From: Streptomyces sp. CB02980
Lineage (GTDB): Bacteria; Actinomycetota; Actinomycetes; Streptomycetales; Streptomycetaceae
Length of the DNA stretch: 64,000 nucleotides
Direction: 5' to 3'
Assembly: GCF_014451325.2 (NCBI RefSeq)
Contig: NZ_JACSCH020000012.1
Span: forward strand, 1 to 64,000
The notes under the pieces were generated by a model that did no database searches, was not told the DNA's origin, and saw only the letters and a list, made by a program, of their open reading frames with translations. Below are positions 8,905 to 17,971 of the stretch, one piece after another; the first letter of the stretch is position 1; each line of letters starts with the position of its first letter. A program made the translations under genes and the position numbers.

Positions 8905-11900
8905 TCAGTCCAGCCGGTCGGCGGCCTCCTCCTCACTGAGGGCGTCGATCTCGGCGATCAGCAGTGCCTCGACCCGGGCCGCCAGGGCTGCCGGGGTGGG
9001 GCTCTCGAAGACGTCGCGGATCGACATGTCGAGGCCGACGTCCGCCCGGATGCGGGCGGCGACCCGGGTGACCAGGAGCGAGTCCCCGCCGAGCGCGAGG
9101 AAGTCGTCCAGTACGCCGACCTTCGGCACCCCGAGCACCTCCTGCCAGAGGTCGACCACCAGAGCCTCGGCCTCGGTGCGGGGCGCCAGGTACCCGTCGC
9201 CCGCGCCCGCCGGCTCGGGCTCGGGCAGGGCTGCGGTGTCGAGCTTGCCGTTGGCGGTGAGCGGGAGGGTGTCGAGCAGCACCACGGCGTCCGGCACCAT
9301 GAAGGCCGGCAGCCGCAGCGCCAGGTGCTCGCGCAGTTCCCCCGCCTCCGGAACGGCCGCAGCCCCCTCCGCGGCGGCCGGCCGCAGGACGGCATAGGCG
9401 ATCAGCCTGCGGCCGTCGCGGACCAGCACGGCCGCACGGCCGACAGCCGGGTGTGCGGTGAGGGCGGCCTCGATCTCGGCGGGCTCGATCCGGTACCCCC
9501 GGATCTTCACCTGGTCGTCGGCGCGGCCGAGGAACTCCAGCTGCCCGTCGGCGCGCCACCGCACGCGGTCGCCGGTGCGGTACATCCGGCCGTCCGGGGC
9601 AGCGGCGAACGGATCCGGCAGGAACGCCGCCGCCGTCAGCTCGGGCCGGGCCAGGTAGCCACGTGCGAGGCCGTGGCCGCCGATGTACAGCTCGCCCTCG
9701 GATCCGGCGGGCAGCAGGCTGCCGCGCTCGTCCAGGACGTAGAGCCGCACCCCCGGCAGCGGACGGCCGAGCGGCGGGCGCCGCTCGTCGGCGGGCCCGC
9801 CGACGGGGCGGCCGCCGAGCTCGCCCGCGGTGACGATGACGGTGGCCTCGGTCGGACCGTAGGTGTTGACCAGCCTGACGGTGTCGCCGTGCCGCTCCCG
9901 CCACTGGGCGAGGGTGACGGCGCGCGCCTCGGAACCGCCGAGGATCACCAGGCGCAGCGCCGGCGGCCACGGGGCCCGGTCTCCGAGCGAGACCAGTTCC
10001 TGCCAGTACGCGGTGGGCAGGTCGAGTACGGTGACCGACCGCCCGGCCTCACTGCGCAGCAGGTCGGGCAGGGTTCGGCCGCCGCCGGGCAGCAGGACGG
10101 CGCAGGCGCCCGCGGTCAGGGCGGGCCAGATCTCCTCGGCGTGGGTGTCGAAGCCGATGGAGGCGAACTGGACGATCCGGTCGCCCGGCCGGAGCCGGTA
10201 GCCCTCCGGTCCGGCCATCCACCGGACGCGCTCGGCCAGAGCCGCGTGCTCGACGGCGACGCCCTTGGGGAGACCGGTGGAGCCCGAGGTGTAGAGGACG
10301 TACGCGAGCCCGTCGGGTTCGGTCCCGGGAAGCGTCGCGGCCTCCGCGGGCTCCGTGCTCGCGGACTCGACGCCCGCGTCTCCCGCCCGCCCGGCTCCGG
10401 TGTCCGGATCGCCGAGCGCCGGCACCGGGACGCCCGACTCCGTGACAGCAAGCTCGGGGACACCCGGCTCCGAGAGCCCCGGCTCCGGACGCCCGCCCCC
10501 GGTGAGCAGGAGGGCGGCGTCCGCCTCGCCGAGCATCAGCCGCCGGCGCTCGGCCGGGTGTGCGGGGTCGAGCGGCAGATACCCGGCGCCGGCCTTCCAG
10601 ACCGCGAGGAGGGCGATGACCAGTTCGAAGGAGGGGGCGATCCGGACGCCTACCGTACGGCCGGCCACCGCCGGACCCAGCCGCCGGGCCAACGCGTCCG
10701 AAGCGCGGTCGAGTTCCGCGTACGTGAGGACCCGTCCCGCGCATTCGAGAGCGGGAGCGTCGGGGCGGGCGGCGACTTGATCGGCGAACCCGCGCAGGAT
10801 CGGCCGGGCGTCCCCGGTGACGGCGGATCCGGCGCCGAGGGCGAGCAGCGCGGCGCGCTCCTCCCCGGGCAGCAGCCAGTCACCGTGCAGCGGGACGTCC
10901 ACGTCCACGACGGCTCGGGCGAGCAGGTCGCGGACCCGGCGCGCCAGACCCTCGACCGTGGCGCGCTCGAACAGCTCCCGGTCGAAGCAGAACGAGAGGG
11001 TCATCCCGCCGTCCGGGGTGCGCCAGCTGTCCAACAGCAGATCGGTCTTGGCCCGATCGAAACCGGAGTCCATGCTCGCCGTCCGGACGCCCGCGGGCAG
11101 TCCGGTCCGCTCGTCGGCACCGGCCAGGTCGTACTGGCTCTGGTGGACGAACACCGCCTGGTAGAGCGGGCCGACGCCGGGCAGCACGGGCAGCCCCAAC
11201 TCGGCGGCCACCCGCTCGACCGGGACGTCCTGATGGGACAGCGCGGCCATCGTGGCGGAGCGCACCCGGCGCAGCACGGTGCGGAAGTCGGGCTCACCGG
11301 TCAGATCCGCTCGGATCACCCCGGTGCGCGAGAAGTAGCCGAGCAGGGCTTCGTGGGCGGTCTCGTTGCGACCGGCCAGCGGGGTGCCGACGGCGAAGTC
11401 GTAGGTGCCGCTCCAGCGGGCCAGTACGCACTGGTAGGCGGCGAGCAGCACCATGAACGGGGTGCAGCGCTGCTCACGGGCCAGGGCGTCGAGTCCGGCG
11501 ACGAGTTCGGGCCCGAGGGCGAGCTCGGCGAAGCCGGCCGGATGGGCCGGATCGGCGGGTCTGGAGTGGTCCAGCGGCATCCGCAGGGCGCCGACGCCGG
11601 CCAGTCGTCCGCTCCAGTACCGGAACGCCTCCTCGGCCGCACCGCCGTCCAGCCTGGTCCGTTCGGCGAGCGCGAAGTCGCCGAACTGGAATTTGAGATG
11701 CGGCAGTTCGGCCGGCCCCTCGCCGAGCTCCTCGCGGTACAGCGCGAGCAGCTCACGCCACAGCACGGTGAACGACCAGCCGTCGGAGACGATGTGGTGG
11801 ACCACCACGCTCAGGGCGTGCTCGTGCTCGCCGGCGCTGACAAGGACGGCCCGCAGCGGCGGACGCTCCCCCAGGTCGAAGGGCGTGTTGACGAACGGGG

Positions 11901-12210
11901 CGCAGGCCGCGGTGAAGGACTCCTCCGCGGAGTCCGGTATCGGGATCCGCGTGAGTTCGACGTCCCGTACGGGCTCAACGAGTTGGACGGGCTGCTCGCC
12001 GTCCATGGCGAACCGGGTGCGCAGCGCCCGGTGCCGAGCGGTGAGGCGGGTGAGCGCCGAGCTCAGCGCCCGCGGGTCGATCGGGCCGCTCCAGCGCCGG
12101 TTCAGGTACATGTTGAACCCGGCGTCCTGCGGGTTCAGTTGCTGGAGGAACCAGAGGCGACGCTGCTCATCGGTCAGCGGATGGCGGGTGATCGGGGTCG
12201 GGGAGGTCAT
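8905..12210 (-). CDS. Nonribosomal peptide synthetase, C-A-T
   Basis: One complete elongation module of 1101 residues. The condensation domain (about 8-440) has an intact HHIVSDG at 138-144. The adenylation domain (about 470-960) has LYTSGSTGLPKG, NTYGPTEAT, YRTGDR and the C-terminal NGKLD lysine motif. The carrier domain has LGGDSL (Ser 1044). The residue-selecting A4-A5 positions read approximately D-T-E-D-I-G-T-V-I-K. The acidic residues might fit a polar or basic substrate, but I cannot match the code to a known one. A low-complexity, Pro/Glu/Ser/Thr-rich insert of about 50 residues lies before the A3 core. The start overlaps the stop of the preceding NRPS/MFS gene by 4 bp (ATGA), indicating translational coupling. 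The protein ends with an acidic tail. Confidence 0.95.
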   Translation of the reverse strand: MTSPTPITRHPLTDEQRRLWFLQQLNPQDAGFNMYLNRRWSGPIDPRALSSALTRLTARHRALRTRFAMDGEQPVQLVEPVRDVELTRIPIPDSAEESFTAACAPFVNTPFDLGERPPLRAVLVSAGEHEHALSVVVHHIVSDGWSFTVLWRELLALYREELGEGPAELPHLKFQFGDFALAERTRLDGGAAEEAFRYWSGRLAGVGALRMPLDHSRPADPAHPAGFAELALGPELVAGLDALAREQRCTPFMVLLAAYQCVLARWSGTYDFAVGTPLAGRNETAHEALLGYFSRTGVIRADLTGEPDFRTVLRRVRSATMAALSHQDVPVERVAAELGLPVLPGVGPLYQAVFVHQSQYDLAGADERTGLPAGVRTASMDSGFDRAKTDLLLDSWRTPDGGMTLSFCFDRELFERATVEGLARRVRDLLARAVVDVDVPLHGDWLLPGEERAALLALGAGSAVTGDARPILRGFADQVAARPDAPALECAGRVLTYAELDRASDALARRLGPAVAGRTVGVRIAPSFELVIALLAVWKAGAGYLPLDPAHPAERRRLMLGEADAALLLTGGGRPEPGLSEPGVPELAVTESGVPVPALGDPDTGAGRAGDAGVESASTEPAEAATLPGTEPDGLAYVLYTSGSTGLPKGVAVEHAALAERVRWMAGPEGYRLRPGDRIVQFASIGFDTHAEEIWPALTAGACAVLLPGGGRTLPDLLRSEAGRSVTVLDLPTAYWQELVSLGDRAPWPPALRLVILGGSEARAVTLAQWRERHGDTVRLVNTYGPTEATVIVTAGELGGRPVGGPADERRPPLGRPLPGVRLYVLDERGSLLPAGSEGELYIGGHGLARGYLARPELTAAAFLPDPFAAAPDGRMYRTGDRVRWRADGQLEFLGRADDQVKIRGYRIEPAEIEAALTAHPAVGRAAVLVRDGRRLIAYAVLRPAAAEGAAAVPEAGELREHLALRLPAFMVPDAVVLLDTLPLTANGKLDTAALPEPEPAGAGDGYLAPRTEAEALVVDLWQEVLGVPKVGVLDDFLALGGDSLLVTRVAARIRADVGLDMSIRDVFESPTPAALAARVEALLIAEIDALSEEEAADRLD

Positions 12211-15200
12211 GCGTTCGTCTCGCTTTTCGCGCGGGCCTGCAGGGTCTCCGGGCCGGCGCTCCGAGCGCGGGCCTGCAAGGTCTCCAGGCCGATCAGGTCG
12301 TCGGACTCGGCGTCCGGGACTTCGTGGTCGAAGCGGGCCAGGACGGGAATGCAGAAGCTGATGAGGACCAGTGCGGCCATGGCGAGGCCGAACACCAGGT
12401 AGAGCAGGCCGATGCCGCGCCCCTCGCCCGTGCCGATCAGGGCACCCACGCTGGAGGCCAGCGCGCCGCCCTCGTCCATCAGGGGCTGGAGCAGTTCGGG
12501 GCCCGCCGGGGCGACCAGGGCGAAGCCGATCGGCAGGGTGGACCAGGCGACCATGGTGTTCACCGCGATCACCCGGCCGTGGAAGCGCATCGGCACCTTG
12601 GTCTGGACGACCGTCGCGTAGATCCCGTTGAGCAGCGCGAGCCCGTAGGTCATGCCGAACGCGCCGACGGCGACCACGGTCACCGAGGGCCGCAGGCCGG
12701 TCACGACGCAGGCGGCGGCGAGGCCGAGGGCGGCGAACAGGACGCCGCGCAGGCGCATCCGGCGCGGGCCTCCCCAGACCAGCAGGGTGAGGCCGCCGAG
12801 GACGGCGCCCAGACCGGCCGCGGTGGAGACCCAGCCCGCAGCGGCGGTCGTGGAGAAGGAGAGCACCAGCGGGGTGACGAGCAGGAAGAGCGGGGAGAGG
12901 AAGATGTTCAGCACCGCGAACCAGAACAGCATGGCCCTGAAGGAGCGGCTCCCGAGAGCCCGTCGGAAGCCCGCTCGGATCTCGGCGCCGACGCTCTCGC
13001 GGCGGGTGGCGGCCATCGCGTCGGGGAAGCGCACCGCCAGGGTGACACCGGTCGCGAGCAGATAGCTGACGACGTCGAAGATCAGGATGCCGCCGAGACC
13101 GATCACGTGCAGGATGCCGACCGCGATCAGCGGAACGAGGAACTGGGCCAGGCCGAGGGCCATCTGGACCACACCGTTGGCACGGCCGAGGAAGCGCTTC
13201 GGCACCAGCTGCGGCACCGCCGAGCCCCAGGCGACGCGCTGGAAGGCGAGCGCGGCGGAGAGCAGGGAGATCGTCACGTAGGCGTGCCAGATCTCCAGCG
13301 CGTCGCTGAGGTAGAGAACCAGCAGGGCCGCCTGGGTCAGGCCGGCCGCGACGTCGCCCCAGAGCATCACCCGGCGGCGGTCTCCGCGGTCGACGATGGC
13401 GCCGGCCAGCGGGGCCACCACGATGCCCGGCACCAGGCCGAAGGCGGCGAGCAGACCGAGGTGGAACAACGAGCCGGACTGCAGATAGATCCAGATCGGC
13501 AGGGCGAACTCGGTGAGGGCCGAGCCGATCATCGAGAGCTGCTGGCCGGTGGCGATGGTCAGGAAACGGCCCATGGTCGGGCGGACGGGACGGCGCCGGC
13601 GGGCCTTCCCCGGGCGCCCGGGTTCCTGCTCGGGCGTCGGTACCTGCTCAGGGGTCGGTGCCGTCTCGGCGCTGTCGCGGGACAGACCGGCCAGCCACCA
13701 GGTGGCGCCGTCGGTGCGTTCGTGGCGCGCCTCCTCGCCGGCGGATATCGAGCGGTGCACCCCCGTCAGGATGTCGGCCAGCTCAGCGGCGCGGTACTTG
13801 AGGTAGAAGTGCCCGGCTTCGTCCAGGACCACCACGGCGGCGGTTCCGGTGATCCGGTGCCACTCGCGGAACCGCTCCTGGTAGAACTCGGTCGCCGGAT
13901 CGCGGTCGCCGCAGACGGCGATCACCGGCGCCGTGAGGGTGCCGCCCTCGCTCTCGTACAGCTCGCCGAAGTAGCGCTCGGCGCCCTTGGTGCCGACCCG
14001 GCGGTTTCGCACGATCAGCCGCAGCTGCTCCTCGTCCACCTCGTCCACGTCCAGACCCGCCGCGGCGAGGGCGTTGATCATGCCCTGGTCGCTGCGCAGG
14101 CGGGCGGACAGCTCGGCGAAGCGCTCGGCCAGCGCGGCGCCGCGGCCCTTCGGGCGGGCGAACGGGAAGATGCCTCCGAGGTGGACGGCGTCGATCTCCC
14201 GGCCGGCCGCCTCCACCCGGCGGGCGATCTCCACGGTCAGCCGCACGCCGACCCCGCAGTGCCCGTAGAGCACCAGCGGTCCCGCGACGTTCGCGACGAT
14301 CTCCTCGGCGCAGAGCCGGGCGACCTCGTCGATGTCCATCGCCTCCTCGCCCAGCTCGTGGCCGGGGACGGCGATGGAGTGCAGGGCCCAGTCCGCGGGC
14401 ATGGCGTCGGCGAGCGGTTTGTAGATCAGCGCGCTGCCGCCGCCGTAGGGGGCGCAGACCACACTGGCGGCCACCTCGCGGCGCTCGGGGGTGAGCAGGT
14501 GCAGCAGCCGGCGCGGGGCGCGTTCGCCCTCGGGGGTGGCCACCAGTTCGGCCAGCCGACGGACCGTCGGGTACTTGAAGAGGTCCATCACACCGACGGG
14601 GGTGGCCAGGCCGGGGAAGGCCCGCCGCATCCGGGCGACCACCTGGGTGGCGAGCAGGGAGTGGCCCCCGAGTTCGAAGAAGTCGTCCAGCGCGCCGACC
14701 CGGGGGAGATCGAGGAGATCCGCCCACATGGCGGCGATCACCTGCTCGGTCTCGCCCTCGGGGTCGGCCTGTGCGCCGGTTGCCGGGCCGTCCGCGGGCG
14801 CGGGCAGCGCCTTCCGGTCGACCTTGCCGTGCGCGAGCAGCGGCAGCCGCTCGAGGAGCACGTAGCGGGCCGGGACCATGTAGTCCGGCAGGACCTCGCC
14901 CAGGGCGGCGCGCAGTTCGGCGGCGGCCGGCGGTTCGCCGCCGGCGGGGCGTTCCAGGTAGGCGACCAGGTTCTGCCTGACGCCCTCGCCGCGGGCCAGG
15001 ACCACCGCCTGGGTGATGCCGGGCAGGGCGGTCAGCGCGGCCTCGATCTCGCCGGGCTCGACCCGGTAGCCGCGGACCTTGATCTGGTCGTCGCCGCGGC
15101 CGAGGTAGTCCAGTGTCCCGTCGGTCCGCCAGCGCGCCAGGTCGCCGGTACGGTACATCCGCGGGCCGCCGGTCCCCGTGGCGTCCCGGTCGGTGCCGGA

Positions 15201-17870
15201 CGGATCCGTGCCCGCCGGGTCCGCAGCGGACGGTTCCGCGCCCGCCGGACCGGCGTACGGATCGGGCAGGAACCGCTCGGTCGTCAGGTCCGGCCGCCCG
15301 AGGTAGCCACGGGCCAGCCGGTCCCCGCCCAGGTACAACTCACCGGTGACACCCGGCGGAACGGGGTTGCGGGCCTCGTCGAGCACGTAGCAGCGGCCGC
15401 CGGCCAGCGGGCTGCCGATCGGGGTGCTGCCTTGTGCGTCCAGGCCGTCGGCGGTGACCTCGTGGACGGTGATCCCCACCGTCGCCTCGGTCGGCCCGTA
15501 GTGGTTGAACACCGCGCACCGGCCCAGCGCGGCGATGCCCGCCGCCCAGGACCTACTGCTGGCCTCGCCGCCGAGGACCAGGGCACGGCGCGGCAGCAGC
15601 CGCTCGATCGGCGCGTCGGCGGTCAGGGCGGCCAGGTGGGAGGGCGTCATCTTCAGGTAGTCGATGCCGGCCCGTTCGATCTCCGCGGCCAGTTCCACGC
15701 CCGCGATCCGGCGCGGCAGCAGGTGCACCCGACCGCCGGTCGTGAGCGCCAGGTAGAGCATGGTCATGCTGAAGTCGAAGGAGAGCGACTGCAACAGCCC
15801 GAAGGAGGCCCCGGGCTCGATCCGCAGCCGCTCGCCCGCACCCGCGAGGTAGTTGAGGAACTGGCGGTGCTGCACCGCGACACCCTTGGGCGTGCCGGTG
15901 GAGCCCGAGGTGTAGATCACGTACGCGAGGTGGTCGGCGCCCGAGACCTCCTCCAGGGGCGCCCCGTCCCCCTCCGTCGCGTCGGTACCGCCGTCGGTCA
16001 GCAGGTCGACCGCCGGGTGGTCGCCGAACCGCGCCCGCAGCACGGTGTCGGTGATCAGGACCTTGGCACCGGCGTCGGTGACCAGGTGGGCGAGGCGTGC
16101 CGGGGGCTGTTCGGGGTCGAGCGGCAGGTAGCCGCCGCCGGCCTTGAGGACGGCGACCAGGGCGACCGCCAGCTCGGGGGACTGCTCCAGGCAGACGGCC
16201 ACCCGGTCGTCCGCACCCACACCCAGCGCCCGGAGGCGCCGGGCCAGAGAGCCGGCGCGGCGGTCGAGGTCGCCGTAGGTGAGCGTGCGGTCCTCGAAGA
16301 CCAGGGCCGGCGCGTCGGGCGTCCGGGCCGCCGTCCGGGCCAGCGCCTGGGTGAGCGTGGCGGGGCCGCCGTCCGGCAGCGGGGGACCGGCGGCCCAGGT
16401 CTCGAGCACGGCCGTCCGCTCGGCCGTGCCGAGCATCGGGATCCGGTCGACCGGCAGCGCGGGGTCGGCGACGCCGGCCGCGGTCAGCAGCTCGAACCGC
16501 TCGGCGATGCGCTCGACGGTGTCGGCGTCGAAGAGGTCGGTGCGATAGGTGAACAGGCCGTAGAGGCCGCCGTCCGACTCCTCGCGCATGTAGAGGGCGA
16601 GGTCGGCGTGGGTGGTGGTGGCCTCGTAGCCGAAGCCCTCGGAGTCCAGGCCCGCGGGGCCTGCGGCGGGGACGGCGGTGCGGTCGCCGTAGTTCTGGAA
16701 GGCGAAGGTGGTCTGGAAGACGGCGGCGCGGCTGACGTCGCGTTCCACCGCGAGATCGTTGACCATCTGCTCGAACGGCACCTCCTGGTGCGCGTACGCG
16801 TCGAGCGTGGTCTCGCGGACCCGGCTGATCAGCTGCCCGAATTCGAGGTCGGCGGAGAGCCGGGCGCGGATCGGCAGCATGTTGACGAACGCCCCGACCA
16901 CGTTCTCGAGTTCACGGTGGAGACGGCCGGCGGCGGCGGAGCCGACGGCGAAGTCGCGCTGGCCGGTGTGCCGGCCGAGCAGGGCCTGGAACGAGGCCAT
17001 CAGCACCATGTACGGGGAGGCACCGTAGGCCCGCGCCACCTCGCCGATCCGGTGGGCGAGATCGGCGCTCCAGCGGAACTCGGTCGCGGCCCCGTCGAAG
17101 GTGAGCAGCGGCGGGCGGGGCCGGTCGGAGGGCAGCTCCAGGGCCGGGACGCCGTCGAGCTCGGTACGCCAGTACGCACGCGAGGCGGCGAGCTGCCCGT
17201 TCTCCAGACGGTCCCGCTGCCAGGCCGCATAGTCTCCGAACTGGACCTCCAGGGGTGCCAGTTCACCCGGGGCGCCGTCCGCGTGGTGGGCGAGGCGGAG
17301 GTCGAGCTCGCGGTTGAGGAGGTCGATCGACCAACCGTCGCTGATGATGTGGTGCATCACCAGGGCGAGGACGTGGTCGTCCTCGGCGATGCGGACCACC
17401 AGGGCGCGCAGCAGCGGGCCGGTCTGCAGGTCGAAGGGCTCCGCGATCACCGCGCCGAGTGCGGCGGCGGCACGCGCCTCCGGGTGCGGGTCCGCGCGGG
17501 CGTCCAGGTACTGGGCGGCGAACGGCGCGGGCTCGGCGACCTCCACCTCGGCGGTGCCGGCCTCGGTGGTGCGGAAGGTCATCCGCAGGCTCTCGTGCCG
17601 GGCCACCAGATCGGTCAGCGCGGCATCCAGCGCGGCGCGGTCCAGGCGTCCCCGGAGCCGGCGGGCCGGTGCCAGCGTGTAGGCCGTGGAACCGGGAGCG
17701 AACTGGTCCATGAACCAGAGCCGTTCCTGACCGCTGGAGAGGGGCGGTGCGGTGTCCGCCGGGCGGGGGTCCACGACCCGGGCGGGGGAAGCGGCGCCGC
17801 GCAGCCGCCGGCTGAGCAGGGCACGCTTGGCTGGGGACCAGCCGATGGGCAGGTCCTGGGTATCCGTCAT
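12207..17870 (-). CDS. NRPS C-A-T-TE fused to an MFS transporter
   Basis: A 1887-residue single frame. The condensation domain has HHIISDG (173-179). The adenylation domain (about 500-1010) has IYTSGSTGTPKG, HYGPTEAT and YRTGDL. The carrier domain has LGGHSL (Ser 1071). A thioesterase-like alpha/beta hydrolase follows (about 1120-1370), then a charged Pro/Arg linker, then a complete MFS permease (about 1433-1855). The A-domain code reads about D-F-T-K-V-G-H-V-G-K, close to the Asp/Asn type D-L-T-K-x-G-x-x-G-K. The TE nucleophile motif is GHCGVG (Cys 1205) rather than GxSxG, with candidate Asp near 1322 and His 1354. The MFS part looks like the macrolide-efflux/enterobactin-exporter type. Synthesis, release and export are thus on one chain. 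The C-terminus has a duplicated ETLQARA(R/K)S segment. NRPS/MFS fusions of this kind are known in actinomycetes. Confidence 0.95.
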   Translation of the reverse strand: MTDTQDLPIGWSPAKRALLSRRLRGAASPARVVDPRPADTAPPLSSGQERLWFMDQFAPGSTAYTLAPARRLRGRLDRAALDAALTDLVARHESLRMTFRTTEAGTAEVEVAEPAPFAAQYLDARADPHPEARAAAALGAVIAEPFDLQTGPLLRALVVRIAEDDHVLALVMHHIISDGWSIDLLNRELDLRLAHHADGAPGELAPLEVQFGDYAAWQRDRLENGQLAASRAYWRTELDGVPALELPSDRPRPPLLTFDGAATEFRWSADLAHRIGEVARAYGASPYMVLMASFQALLGRHTGQRDFAVGSAAAGRLHRELENVVGAFVNMLPIRARLSADLEFGQLISRVRETTLDAYAHQEVPFEQMVNDLAVERDVSRAAVFQTTFAFQNYGDRTAVPAAGPAGLDSEGFGYEATTTHADLALYMREESDGGLYGLFTYRTDLFDADTVERIAERFELLTAAGVADPALPVDRIPMLGTAERTAVLETWAAGPPLPDGGPATLTQALARTAARTPDAPALVFEDRTLTYGDLDRRAGSLARRLRALGVGADDRVAVCLEQSPELAVALVAVLKAGGGYLPLDPEQPPARLAHLVTDAGAKVLITDTVLRARFGDHPAVDLLTDGGTDATEGDGAPLEEVSGADHLAYVIYTSGSTGTPKGVAVQHRQFLNYLAGAGERLRIEPGASFGLLQSLSFDFSMTMLYLALTTGGRVHLLPRRIAGVELAAEIERAGIDYLKMTPSHLAALTADAPIERLLPRRALVLGGEASSRSWAAGIAALGRCAVFNHYGPTEATVGITVHEVTADGLDAQGSTPIGSPLAGGRCYVLDEARNPVPPGVTGELYLGGDRLARGYLGRPDLTTERFLPDPYAGPAGAEPSAADPAGTDPSGTDRDATGTGGPRMYRTGDLARWRTDGTLDYLGRGDDQIKVRGYRVEPGEIEAALTALPGITQAVVLARGEGVRQNLVAYLERPAGGEPPAAAELRAALGEVLPDYMVPARYVLLERLPLLAHGKVDRKALPAPADGPATGAQADPEGETEQVIAAMWADLLDLPRVGALDDFFELGGHSLLATQVVARMRRAFPGLATPVGVMDLFKYPTVRRLAELVATPEGERAPRRLLHLLTPERREVAASVVCAPYGGGSALIYKPLADAMPADWALHSIAVPGHELGEEAMDIDEVARLCAEEIVANVAGPLVLYGHCGVGVRLTVEIARRVEAAGREIDAVHLGGIFPFARPKGRGAALAERFAELSARLRSDQGMINALAAAGLDVDEVDEEQLRLIVRNRRVGTKGAERYFGELYESEGGTLTAPVIAVCGDRDPATEFYQERFREWHRITGTAAVVVLDEAGHFYLKYRAAELADILTGVHRSISAGEEARHERTDGATWWLAGLSRDSAETAPTPEQVPTPEQEPGRPGKARRRRPVRPTMGRFLTIATGQQLSMIGSALTEFALPIWIYLQSGSLFHLGLLAAFGLVPGIVVAPLAGAIVDRGDRRRVMLWGDVAAGLTQAALLVLYLSDALEIWHAYVTISLLSAALAFQRVAWGSAVPQLVPKRFLGRANGVVQMALGLAQFLVPLIAVGILHVIGLGGILIFDVVSYLLATGVTLAVRFPDAMAATRRESVGAEIRAGFRRALGSRSFRAMLFWFAVLNIFLSPLFLLVTPLVLSFSTTAAAGWVSTAAGLGAVLGGLTLLVWGGPRRMRLRGVLFAALGLAAACVVTGLRPSVTVVAVGAFGMTYGLALLNGIYATVVQTKVPMRFHGRVIAVNTMVAWSTLPIGFALVAPAGPELLQPLMDEGGALASSVGALIGTGEGRGIGLLYLVFGLAMAALVLISFCIPVLARFDHEVPDAESDDLIGLETLQARARSAGPETLQARAKSETNA

Positions 17871-17971
17871 CGGGTTCCTGTTCGGGCGTTCGGTGAGGAA
17901 TCGAGGGGGTGCGGACGTGACGGGGTCCGGGTACGGCCGGGAGGGCCGTACCCGATGAACCGGGGGAGGGG

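Noticed and set aside
8694..8936. Firm extension of the A-T-C gene to the GTG at 8936
   Set aside because: The upstream codons have no clear ribosome site and the added peptide is repeat-derived, so it is kept only as an alternative start.
8626..12402. A 1258-codon plus-strand open frame starting before the pentanucleotide repeat
   Set aside because: It lies opposite a well-supported NRPS module and its translation resembles no protein.
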